From positions 1 to 16,098 of the forward strand of contig JAHAWW010000159.1 of NCBI GenBank assembly GCA_018383375.1: a stretch of DNA of 16,098 nt. The letters are read 5' to 3'. Shown here piece after piece: positions 1 to 7,308 of the stretch; within the stretch, counting starts at the first letter, position 1; every line of letters starts with the position of its first letter. Under the pieces are notes generated by a model. The model had not been told where the DNA came from and ran no database searches. It saw nothing but the letters and a program-made list of their open reading frames with translations. Origin of the DNA: Prevotellamassilia sp. (GTDB taxonomy: Bacteria; Bacteroidota; Bacteroidia; Bacteroidales; Bacteroidaceae). The position numbers and the translations under genes were made by a program.

Positions 1-105
1 GTTGAACTCCAAATAGGCATTCATCTCCATTTCTATGTCGTGAAACTGAGTGTAAAACTCATCGTTTTTGGCCGCCTTGGCCTCTTTTAGGTTGGTATTA
101 GCCAT
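1..105 (-). CDS. EcoRI-family adenine-specific DNA methyltransferase, N-terminal fragment (cut by window edge)
   Basis: Reading the minus strand from an ATG at 105-103 gives 35 uninterrupted codons to the window edge. The peptide begins MANTNLKEAKAAK and continues with KNDEFYTQFHDIEMEM and then NAYLEF. From memory of the family, EcoRI-type adenine methyltransferases of Bacteroidales (Pfam EcoRI_methylase) begin almost identically, with a short Lys/Ala-rich lead followed by DEFYTQ, DIE and AYL. The full protein would methylate adenine in duplex DNA, either as a restriction-modification partner or as an orphan methylase. The catalytic motifs lie outside the window, so activity cannot be judged. 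No cognate endonuclease is visible in the window. There is no clear Shine-Dalgarno sequence upstream, which is normal in Bacteroidetes. A hairpin at 128-162 precedes the start. The family call rests on a short but distinctive stretch. Confidence 0.72.
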   Translation of the reverse strand, partial: MANTNLKEAKAAKNDEFYTQFHDIEMEMNAYLEFN

Positions 106-123
106 CTTGATTGCTGTTCTTGG

Positions 124-162
124 AAAAAGTCCCGTCGGCGGAGGAGGGACAGAGACGGGACT
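124..162 (-). promoter_or_regulatory. Attenuator- or terminator-like hairpin upstream of the methyltransferase
   Basis: A perfect 9-bp inverted repeat, AGTCCCGTC at 128-136 and GACGGGACT at 154-162, encloses a 17-nt loop. Read on the minus strand, the second arm runs directly into four further T residues (127-124), 18 nt before the methyltransferase ATG. That is the shape of an intrinsic terminator or attenuator in a 5' leader. A shorter alternative pairing exists between GTCCC at 129-133 and GGGAC at 146-150. The short T-run makes efficient termination uncertain. Confidence 0.4.
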
Positions 163-341
163 GATATGGAAGTGGCGCTCTGCCTTTGCCCGGCACAAAC
201 TTGGCTTTTGCTCTGACTACAAAAGTGCAAAAATCTTTTCGGGCGGCAAGGCGGTGGAGGCGAAAAAGCGGCAAAGCCACCCAAACCATTTTGTCTTTTC
301 AGCTACACGCCCAAAGGGGTAATTTAGAGTGACGAAAATAG

Positions 342-371
342 AGAGAGCCGCCAAAAAGGCTCTCTTTTTTT
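342..371 (+). terminator. Intrinsic terminator without a recognised upstream gene
   Basis: AGAGAGCC (342-349) and GGCTCTCT (358-365) form a perfect 8-bp stem with an 8-nt loop, followed by an unbroken run of T to 371. This is a textbook Rho-independent terminator for plus-strand transcription. On the minus strand the flank is only modestly T-rich (CTATTTTCG), so it could act weakly there too. No convincing plus-strand gene ends before it in the window, so the transcript it stops is unknown. Confidence 0.75.
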
Positions 372-394
372 GGTTTTCAGCGGTTTACGGGGAT

Positions 395-457
395 ACTGAC
401 AGCATTTTCCGGGCTAAGGACAGGAATTTCCGGCCTTATGACACGTGTTCCAAAACC
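395..457. repeat. Degenerate 21-nt tandem repeat cluster (left copy)
   Basis: Three consecutive 21-nt units start at 395, 416 and 437. Unit starts are ACTGACAGCA, AAGGACAGGA and TATGACACGT. The first two share GACAG near the start and TTTCCGG near the end. Less exact echoes of the (T)TTTCCGG part continue at 471-500. The central unit (416-436) matches a unit in the second cluster at 9631-9651 at 17 of 21 positions by my count, including the first 11 bases. Function is unknown; the units carry no obvious coding sense. Confidence 0.5.
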
Positions 458-791
458 AGAAAAACGCAGGTTTTTCGGTCTTTCGGCGACGATTTTCCGG
501 CTTTTAAGAAGTATTTATCTGCCTTATTGATTTAGTTTTCAGAGACTTAAAAGGGCAGAAAAGGCACCTTGATGGTTTTTTAACCTATTTTGTGCGTTTT
601 CAAGCCAATTCTAAATGATTGTATAAAGTTGAACCGACGGCGTCACACAAGAGGGGACATCTTAAACAAAACGCTACAGCAATCAGACGGCCGGCGGCGT
701 GGGGCTGTCGCAAAGAATGACTTCCCCCAAACCAATCCGGCAATCAATTCCGGCCACTCGTTGCGCCTTCTTATCGGCCTGAGTGGTCTGA

Positions 792-905
792 AAAGCTCAA
801 CCCGTCAAGGGCATTCAGGCGAGTAGCTTTGTGGCAACGACACAACAGGGAGGATTTGACTTTTGGGACAACTTTTTCAATTTACAGAAAATGCAATATC
901 ACTAA
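792..905 (+). pseudogene. Possible C-terminal coding remnant, unidentified
   Basis: Between a TGA at 789-791 and a TAA at 903-905 lies an open stretch of 37 codons with no usable start until its very end. It reads KAQPVKGIQASSFVATT, then QQGGFDFWDNFFNLQKM. The composition looks protein-like (Trp, Phe, Asp clusters) and differs from the flanking non-coding frames. It could be the 3' end of a decayed gene or an accident. I do not recognise the family, so no function is proposed. Confidence 0.2.
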
Positions 906-1022
906 AAATCAGATTTTTACGATTTTAAAACGGAAAACTTCGCTTTCAACTTCACACAAATCCTCATAACTATGTGGAAAATAAAGGGTTAATTTATTCT
1001 ACTAAAATATACCTTAAAAATA

Positions 1023-1054
1023 TTTGTATTCATCGTTTTTTCTCTTTAGTTTTG
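1023..1054 (+). promoter_or_regulatory. Bacteroidetes-type promoter of nrdJ
   Basis: A -33 element TTTG at 1023-1026 and a perfect -7 element TAGTTTTG (fits TAnnTTTG) at 1047-1054 are separated by 20 nt, the spacing expected for the Bacteroidetes primary sigma factor. The flanks are AT-rich. Transcription would begin near 1060, giving a leader of roughly 100 nt to the favoured nrdJ start at 1159, or about 40 nt to the alternative start at 1099. Confidence 0.8.
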
Positions 1055-1158
1055 CAATCAGTTTTGGTTGACGTCCAAAACATTTTTTCACTGCGGCGGT
1101 GCGCCGTACTACACCACGAATAAAAATATACAAATCACAACATAACCCTCTAAATCCC

Positions 1159-3702
1159 GTGGAACCTAAGACTTATTCGTACGATGAGGCGTTTAAGGCC
1201 TCGCTCGACTATTTCAACGGCGACGAACTCGCCGCCAGAGTCTGGGTGAACAAATATGCCATGAAAGACTCATTTGGGCATATCTTTGAACTTTCACCCA
1301 CCGACATGCACCGCCGTCTGGCTAAAGAAATCACCCGCATTGAGCATAAGTATGCCAATCCGCTTAGCGAAGACGAAGTTTTTGAAATGCTCGACCATTT
1401 CAAATACATCGTGCCCGCCGGCAGCCCTATGACCGGCATTGGCAACAACTATCAAATCGCTTCGCTCTCCAACTGTTTCGTCATCGGCATCGAAGGCGAC
1501 GCCGACTCCTACGGAGCCATCATGAAGGAAGACGAAGAGCAGGTGCAACTGATGAAACGACGCGGCGGCGTGGGTCACGACTTGTCGAAAATTCGTCCGA
1601 AAGGCTCCCCGGTGAAAAACTCCGCACTGACCAGCACCGGCCTCGTGCCGTTTATGGAACGCTTCTCCAACTCCACCCGTGAGGTGGCACAAGACGGCCG
1701 ACGCGGCGCCTTGATGCTCTCTGTCAGCATCAAACACCCCGACGCCGAAGCTTTCATCGACGCCAAAATGACCGAAGGAAAAGTGACCGGCGCAAACGTT
1801 TCGGTGAAAATCGACGATGAGTTTATGCGTCAGGCCATTGCCCAAAAGCCCTATGTGCAGACCTTCCCCGTCAACGCCACACCCGAGACGGCACAGGTGA
1901 GCAAAGAGATTGACGCACACGCCCTGTGGCGCAAAATCGTGCACAACGCATGGAAAAGCGCTGAGCCCGGCGTGCTCTTCTGGGACACCATCCAGCGTGA
2001 AAGCATTCCCGACTGCTATGCCGACCTGGGCTTCGAAACCGTATCGACCAACCCCTGCGGCGAAATCCCCCTCTGCCCCTACGACAGTTGCCGTCTGCTG
2101 GCCATCAACCTCTATTCTTACGTCATTAACCCCTTCACCACCGAGGCCTATTTTGATTTCGACCTCTTCAAAGGCCACGTGCGCTTGGCCCAACGCTTCA
2201 TGGACGACATCATCGACTTGGAGCAGGAAAAAATTGACCGCATCATCGAGAAAGTGACAAGCGACCCCCAAACAGACGAGGTGAAACACACCGAGCTGCA
2301 ACTGTGGGAGAAAATAAAGCGCAAAACGGCCATGGGCCGACGCACTGGTGTGGGCATTACCGCCGAAGGCGACATGCTGGCCGCCTTGGGACTGCGCTAT
2401 GGCACTCAAGAGGCCACCGATATGGCAGTGAAGGTGCAAAAGGCCTTGGCACTGGCCGCCTACGCCTCGAGCGTGGAAATGGCCAAAGAGCGCGGCGCAT
2501 TCGAAGTCTTCGACGCCGCACGCGAAGCCTCCAACCCCTTCATCCTCCGCATCAAAGAGGCCGACCCCGCACTCTATGAAGCGATGTGCCAATACGGCCG
2601 ACGCAACATCGCCTGCCTCACCATCGCACCCACAGGCACCACCAGCCTCATGACGCAGACCACAAGCGGCATCGAGCCGGTCTTCTTGCCCGTGTATAAG
2701 CGCCGCCGCAAAGTCAACCCCAACGACCCCGAAGTGCGCGTGGACTTTGTCGACGAGTCGGGCGACGCCTTTGAAGAATATATTGTCTACCACCACAAGT
2801 TCCTCACATGGATGCGCGCACAAGGCATCGACACCGACCACAACTATTCGCAGGCCGAAATCGACGAACTCGTGTCACGCTCACCCTATAACAAGGCCAC
2901 GGCCAACGACGTAGACTGGCTCATGAAAGTGAAGATGCAGGGCGCCATTCAGAAGTGGGTTGACCACTCCATAAGCGTCACCGTCAACCTCCCCTCTGAC
3001 GTGAGCGAAGACCTCGTGGACAAACTCTATGTCGAAGCCTGGAAGAGCGGATGCAAGGGTTGCACCATCTATCGCGACGGCTCACGCTCGGGCGTCATGA
3101 TTAGCGTAAAAAAGAAAGAAGAGCCCAAACCGCCCTGCGAACCGCCCGTGGTGACCGAGCGCCGTCCCGACGTCTTGGAGTGTGATGTAGTGCGCTTCCA
3201 AAACAACAAAGAGAAATGGGTGGCCTTTGTGGGTCTGCTCGAAGGACGTCCCTATGAAATTTTCACCGGTCTGCAAGACGACGACGAAGGCATCGTGCTG
3301 CCCAAAACCGTGACCAAAGGCCGCATCGTCAAGCACATCAGCCCCGAAGACGGGTCGAAACGCTACGACTTCCAGTTTGAAAACAAACGCGGCTATAAGA
3401 CCACCGTCGAGGGCCTTTCGGAGAAGTTCAACAAAGAATACTGGAACTACGCTAAACTCATCTCGGGTGTGCTCCGCTACCGAATGCCACTCGAAAACGT
3501 TATCAAACTCGTAGACAGCCTACAGCTTGAAAGCGAAAACATTAACACTTGGAAGGTCGGCGTGGCACGCGCACTCAAGAAATATATCTCCGACGGCACC
3601 ATCGCCCAAGGCCAAAAGTGCCCCAACTGCGGCCACGAGACACTCGTCTACCAAGAGGGTTGCCTAATCTGCAAACACTGCGGCGCCAGCCGTTGCGGAT
3701 AA
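1159..3702 (+). CDS. nrdJ: Adenosylcobalamin-dependent (class II) ribonucleotide reductase
   Basis: Reduces ribonucleotides to deoxyribonucleotides with a radical generated from coenzyme B12, with or without oxygen; cytosolic. Numbering from GTG 1159 (847 aa), the class II N-terminal domain covers about residues 1-95. SNCFVIG carries Cys106 of the redox pair, NPCGEIPL (298-305) carries the Asn298/Cys300/Glu302 active-site triad, and PTGTTS (491-496) is the phosphate-binding loop. GCKGCTIYRDGSR closes the barrel region and a TSCPD-like segment follows. The tail CPNCG...GC..C..CGASRCG (821-847) is the Cys-rich re-reducing/zinc-ribbon end. I prefer GTG 1159 because homologues I recall begin near EPKTYSYDEAF. 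The 20 codons from GTG 1099 to 1158 use codons rare in the rest of the gene (ATA, CTA, CGA). The 1099 start cannot be excluded. It has its own promoter and terminator, so it is monocistronic. Confidence 0.95.
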   Translation: MEPKTYSYDEAFKASLDYFNGDELAARVWVNKYAMKDSFGHIFELSPTDMHRRLAKEITRIEHKYANPLSEDEVFEMLDHFKYIVPAGSPMTGIGNNYQIASLSNCFVIGIEGDADSYGAIMKEDEEQVQLMKRRGGVGHDLSKIRPKGSPVKNSALTSTGLVPFMERFSNSTREVAQDGRRGALMLSVSIKHPDAEAFIDAKMTEGKVTGANVSVKIDDEFMRQAIAQKPYVQTFPVNATPETAQVSKEIDAHALWRKIVHNAWKSAEPGVLFWDTIQRESIPDCYADLGFETVSTNPCGEIPLCPYDSCRLLAINLYSYVINPFTTEAYFDFDLFKGHVRLAQRFMDDIIDLEQEKIDRIIEKVTSDPQTDEVKHTELQLWEKIKRKTAMGRRTGVGITAEGDMLAALGLRYGTQEATDMAVKVQKALALAAYASSVEMAKERGAFEVFDAAREASNPFILRIKEADPALYEAMCQYGRRNIACLTIAPTGTTSLMTQTTSGIEPVFLPVYKRRRKVNPNDPEVRVDFVDESGDAFEEYIVYHHKFLTWMRAQGIDTDHNYSQAEIDELVSRSPYNKATANDVDWLMKVKMQGAIQKWVDHSISVTVNLPSDVSEDLVDKLYVEAWKSGCKGCTIYRDGSRSGVMISVKKKEEPKPPCEPPVVTERRPDVLECDVVRFQNNKEKWVAFVGLLEGRPYEIFTGLQDDDEGIVLPKTVTKGRIVKHISPEDGSKRYDFQFENKRGYKTTVEGLSEKFNKEYWNYAKLISGVLRYRMPLENVIKLVDSLQLESENINTWKVGVARALKKYISDGTIAQGQKCPNCGHETLVYQEGCLICKHCGASRCG

Positions 3703-3726
3703 ACCGCCCAAACAAGACATCATCAT

Positions 3727-3762
3727 TAGGAGTTAGGGGCCTGCCCCTAATTCCTATTTTTT
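3727..3762 (+). terminator. Intrinsic terminator of nrdJ
   Basis: TAGGAGTTAGGGG (3727-3739) pairs with CCCCTAATTCCTA (3744-3756) through 13 bp with one G-T wobble, around the tetraloop CCTG, and is followed by six T. It sits 24 nt after the nrdJ stop. It also means that mfd, whose ATG is only 36 nt beyond, depends on read-through or on a promoter I cannot recognise. Confidence 0.85.
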
Positions 3763-3798
3763 ATCTCACACCCACTCTTTCCGCATCACGCCAAAGCC

Positions 3799-6700
3799 AT
3801 GTCTATTCTCGACCTCGTCACTCTCTTTGCCCGCCATCCTCAAATCGCGGCACTGGGCCGCATAGTGGAACGGCAGAGTCCGGCCGTCACACTCGTCGAC
3901 GGCCTCAAGGGCTCAGCTGCGCCTATGGCCGTGGCCGCCATGATGCACCGCTTCAAGCCCAAACGGCCCGTGCTCTGCATCTTAAACGACGAAGAGGAGG
4001 CCGGATACTTCTACCACGACCTCACGGCAATGCTGGGCGACGAGCAGGTGTTGTTTTACCCCTCGGCCTATAGACGTGCGGCCAAATACGGCAGTCGCGA
4101 CGCAGCCAACGAAATACTCCGCACAGAGGTGCTCGGCCGACTCGCTCAAGGCGACGCAATCGTGGTGGTGACCCACCCGGCCCCAATGGCTGAGCGCATA
4201 GCCCCACCCGACCAGTATCAGGCCACCTCACTCACGCTTGCCGAAGGCGAAACACACAACCCCGACGAATTGGCACGCAAACTCTTCGACCTGGGTTTCC
4301 AACCTAAAGACTACGTCTACGAACCCGGCGAGTATGCCCTGCGTGGCAGTCTGCTCGACGTGTGGTCGTTTTCGTCGGAACTACCCTACCGCATCGACTT
4401 CTTTGGCGACGACATCGACAGCATACGCACCTTTGAGGTGCAAGACCAACTATCCAAAGAGCGCAAAACCGGCATCACCATCGTGGGCAGTCCGGCCCTG
4501 CGCAACGCGGGAGCCATCCCCTTCACCGACTGCCTGCCGCCCGACACCCTGCTATGGGTCAAAGACCTCAGCTTCACGGCCGAGGTGATTGACAGGATAT
4601 GGGACGATGGTTTTACGCCGCAGGCAGCTTGGCAAGACGAAGCGGCCGAAAACGCTGTGATGCCATCTAAGGAAAACTGTCTCGCCGACAGTGCCGCCGT
4701 CCTGCCCGGTCTCCTCGCACTGCAACGCATCGAGACAACGTCGCGACCCGGCAGCGTGTCCAAAGCCCGCCTCACTTTCCACACCGAGAGCCAACCACTC
4801 TTCCACAAAAACTTCACGCTGCTGGCCGACACCTTTATGCATCATCTCTCCGAGCGTCATAGGGTCTTCGTGCTGGCCGACAGCCACAAGCAAAACGAGC
4901 GTCTGAGCAACATCCTCACCGAAGAGGCTGAGCGCAAGGGGCTGCCGCCCGAGGCCACCGCTTTCACGCCAATCGAACCTACACTCCATGAGGGCTTTGT
5001 CGAGACCGAACTCGGTCTGTGTCTTTTCACCGACCACCAAATCTTTGACCGCTTCCACAAATACCGCCTCCACACAGACCACGCCCGCGACGCAAAAATG
5101 GCCATCTCGCTGCGCGAACTGATGCAGTTTAAGCCGGGCGATTTTGTCGTACACATCGACCATGGCGTGGGGCGGTTCACCGGTTTGGTGCGTGTGCCGG
5201 GCGAAGACGGCTCTATGCGCGAAATGATCAGACTGGCCTATCAAAACGACGACGTGGTGCTCGTTTCAATACATTCGCTTCACAAAGTTTCGAAATACAA
5301 GGGCAACGAAGGCCAGGCGCCACATCTCTCTCGACTCGGTACGGGCGCTTGGGAGAAGATGAAAGAGCGGACGAAGAAAAAGATAAAAGACATCGCCCGC
5401 GACCTTATCCGCCTCTACGCCAACCGTAAAGAAGCCGAGGGTTTCGCTTTCAGCCACGACTCGTTTATGCAACACGAACTCGAGGCCGGCTTTGCCTATG
5501 AAGACACCCCCGACCAGTTGCGCGTCACCGCCGAGGTGAAGGCCGACATGGAAAGCCGGCGTCCCATGGACCGCTTGGTGTGTGGCGACGTAGGCTTTGG
5601 CAAGACCGAAATCGCTGTGCGCGCCGCTCTCAAAGCCGCAGCCGACAACAAGCAAGTAGCCGTGCTTGTTCCTACGACCGTCTTGGCACTTCAACACTAC
5701 CACACTTTTGCATCGCGGCTTAAAGACTTTCCCGTCAAGGTGGATTATCTGAGCCGCGCCCGTACATCTGCGCAGACCAGACAAATATTAAAGGAGTTGG
5801 CCGAAGGACAAATCAACATTCTCCTCGGCACGCACAAACTCATCGGAGCTTCGGTGAAATGGCACGACCTGGGCTTGCTCATCATAGACGAGGAACAAAA
5901 GTTTGGGGTCGCCGTCAAAGAAAAGCTGCGCACCCTCAAGACCAATATCGACACGCTCACGATGTCGGCCACGCCAATTCCGCGCACCCTCCAGTTTTCT
6001 CTTATGGGCGCCCGCGACCTTTCTGTCATCCAGACACCGCCGCCCAATCGTCGGCCCATACAGACCGAAGTGCACCCCTTTAGCCACGAAGTGATTGCCG
6101 ACGCCGTGAACTTTGAAATGAGCCGGAACGGGCAGGTCTACATCGTGACCAACCGCATTTCGGCCCTGACCAACCTTCAACACCTCGTAGAACAATACGT
6201 GCCGGATGCCCGTGTGGCGACGGGACACGGCCAGATGGCACCGAGCCAATTGGAGCAAATCATCACGGGCTTTATTAACTACGACTATGACGTATTGATA
6301 TCGACCACCATCGTAGAGAACGGCATCGACATCCCCAACGCCAACACCATCATCATAGACGGCGCCCACCACTTCGGCCTCTCCGACTTACACCAGATGC
6401 GTGGCCGCGTGGGGCGCAGTAGCCGCAAGGCTTTTTGCTATCTGTTGGCACCGCCCCTGTCTCTCTTGCCCGACGACTCTCGCCGCCGGCTCGAGGCGTT
6501 GGAAAACTTCAGCGATTTGGGCTCGGGCATACACATTGCCATGCAAGACCTCGACATTCGCGGGGCCGGCAACCTGCTGGGCGCCGAGCAAAGCGGCTTT
6601 ATCGCCGACTTGGGTTATGAGACCTATCAAAAGATTTTGGCGCAGGCCGTGGCCGAACTCAAAAACGATGAGTTTGCCAGCCTCTATGCCGACAGTGAGC

Positions 6701-7194
6701 AACAGACGGGCATCCCCTCGGGCGACTTTTTTGTAGACGAGTGTAACATTGAGTGTGACTATCGCGCCTTCTTCCCCGAGACCTACGTGCCTGGCGCCTC
6801 AGAGCGCATGTTGCTCTATCGCGAGCTCGACGCCATCTCCACCGACACAGCGCTCGAGGCCTTCCGCACACGCCTCATAGACCGTTTCGGCCCCGTGCCT
6901 GCAGAGGGTGAAGCCCTGTTGCGCATTGTCCCGCTGCGCCGACTGGGGCGAAAAGCCGGTGCACAACGTATGACGCTGGGCAAGAGCCGCATGACCCTCT
7001 ATTTCGTTGGTGACACCGACAGTCCCTTCTATGGGAGCGAAACTTTCGGACGCATCATCGACTATGCCACAAGAAACTATCGCCGCTGCCGTCTTGACGA
7101 GCGCAAAGGCAAACGCCTCATGACCGTCACCGGCGTCAACTCCGTGGAACAGGCCTTACAGACCATGCAGGTGATGTTAGGCGTTGAAAGTTGA
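3799..7194 (+). CDS. mfd: Transcription-repair coupling factor Mfd
   Basis: ATP-driven DNA translocase that pushes stalled RNA polymerase off the template at lesions and recruits UvrA for nucleotide-excision repair; cytosolic and DNA-bound. The 1131-aa length is normal for Bacteroidales. The UvrB-like N-terminal module covers about residues 1-330, with YRIDFFGDDIDSIRTF at 197-212 typical of the UvrA-binding region. The RNA-polymerase-interacting domain includes KPGDFVVHIDHGVGRF (445-460). The RecG-like helicase core has Walker A GDVGFGKT (596-603, Lys602), Walker B DEEQ (697-700), the SATPIPRTL motif and motif VI QMRGRVGRS (866-874). The C-terminal regulatory domain (about 970-1131) carries LIDRFGPVP. 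The ATG at 3799 is the start that brings in the full N-terminal domain. No Bacteroidetes -7 element is visible in the 36 nt after the nrdJ terminator. Confidence 0.97.
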   Translation: MSILDLVTLFARHPQIAALGRIVERQSPAVTLVDGLKGSAAPMAVAAMMHRFKPKRPVLCILNDEEEAGYFYHDLTAMLGDEQVLFYPSAYRRAAKYGSRDAANEILRTEVLGRLAQGDAIVVVTHPAPMAERIAPPDQYQATSLTLAEGETHNPDELARKLFDLGFQPKDYVYEPGEYALRGSLLDVWSFSSELPYRIDFFGDDIDSIRTFEVQDQLSKERKTGITIVGSPALRNAGAIPFTDCLPPDTLLWVKDLSFTAEVIDRIWDDGFTPQAAWQDEAAENAVMPSKENCLADSAAVLPGLLALQRIETTSRPGSVSKARLTFHTESQPLFHKNFTLLADTFMHHLSERHRVFVLADSHKQNERLSNILTEEAERKGLPPEATAFTPIEPTLHEGFVETELGLCLFTDHQIFDRFHKYRLHTDHARDAKMAISLRELMQFKPGDFVVHIDHGVGRFTGLVRVPGEDGSMREMIRLAYQNDDVVLVSIHSLHKVSKYKGNEGQAPHLSRLGTGAWEKMKERTKKKIKDIARDLIRLYANRKEAEGFAFSHDSFMQHELEAGFAYEDTPDQLRVTAEVKADMESRRPMDRLVCGDVGFGKTEIAVRAALKAAADNKQVAVLVPTTVLALQHYHTFASRLKDFPVKVDYLSRARTSAQTRQILKELAEGQINILLGTHKLIGASVKWHDLGLLIIDEEQKFGVAVKEKLRTLKTNIDTLTMSATPIPRTLQFSLMGARDLSVIQTPPPNRRPIQTEVHPFSHEVIADAVNFEMSRNGQVYIVTNRISALTNLQHLVEQYVPDARVATGHGQMAPSQLEQIITGFINYDYDVLISTTIVENGIDIPNANTIIIDGAHHFGLSDLHQMRGRVGRSSRKAFCYLLAPPLSLLPDDSRRRLEALENFSDLGSGIHIAMQDLDIRGAGNLLGAEQSGFIADLGYETYQKILAQAVAELKNDEFASLYADSEQQTGIPSGDFFVDECNIECDYRAFFPETYVPGASERMLLYRELDAISTDTALEAFRTRLIDRFGPVPAEGEALLRIVPLRRLGRKAGAQRMTLGKSRMTLYFVGDTDSPFYGSETFGRIIDYATRNYRRCRLDERKGKRLMTVTGVNSVEQALQTMQVMLGVES

Positions 7195-7223
7195 CCATAA
7201 AAACGAAAATAATCGTAAATTTG
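7190..7223 (+). promoter_or_regulatory. Probable pgi promoter overlapping the mfd terminator
   Basis: TAAATTTG at 7216-7223 fits the Bacteroidetes -7 consensus TAnnTTTG exactly. The -33 partner is poor: the best candidate is GTTG at 7190-7193, 22 nt upstream and inside the last mfd codons. Transcription would start near 7229, inside the 5' arm of the terminator hairpin, giving a leader of about 80 nt before the pgi ATG. Confidence 0.6.
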
Positions 7224-7259
7224 TAGCCGCCTAAGCCAACTAAGGCCGGCTACTTTTTT
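7223..7259 (+). terminator. Intrinsic terminator of mfd
   Basis: GTAGCCGCCT (7223-7232) pairs with AGGCCGGCTAC (7243-7253), a 10-bp stem with a single bulged base and a 10-nt loop, followed by TTTTTT (7254-7259). It lies 28 nt after the mfd stop. A transcript begun at the overlapping pgi promoter would lack most of the 5' arm and so should escape this terminator. Confidence 0.75.
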
Positions 7260-7308
7260 GTTTATTATCACACACTGCACAATTACAACAACAAACACCT
7301 ATATTATT

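Larger units (their letters stand above)
163..1022. other. Gene-poor intergenic region between the methyltransferase and nrdJ
   Basis: About 0.9 kb in which I find no gene with recognisable protein similarity. The open frames at 68-322, 329-535 and 590-826 are short, have unlike codon use and resemble no family I know. The stretch does hold an intrinsic terminator (342-371), degenerate 21-nt repeats (395-457, with weaker echoes to about 500) and a possible coding remnant (792-905). The last 170 bases become strongly AT-rich and lead into the nrdJ promoter. No tRNA, tmRNA or cobalamin riboswitch consensus was recognised by eye. Confidence 0.6.

Noticed and set aside
68..322. 84-codon plus-strand frame at the left edge
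   Set aside because: It runs antisense to the methyltransferase start, crosses its leader hairpin, and its sequence lacks protein-like features beyond a short hydrophobic stretch.
590..826. 78-codon plus-strand frame in the gene-poor region
   Set aside because: Composition is Arg/Ser-rich without domain signals, there is no promoter fit, and a different frame in the same place looks more protein-like.
560..1158. Cobalamin riboswitch upstream of the B12-dependent nrdJ
   Set aside because: I searched by eye for the B12 box and the conserved core segments; only a partial GGCCACT at about 751 was seen, without the rest, and it lies upstream of the mapped promoter element.
1294..2841. 515-codon open frame on the minus strand inside nrdJ
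   Set aside because: It is fully antisense to a gene with all class II reductase motifs, has an odd Ala/Gly/Val/His-rich composition typical of antisense frames in GC-rich genes, and resembles no family.
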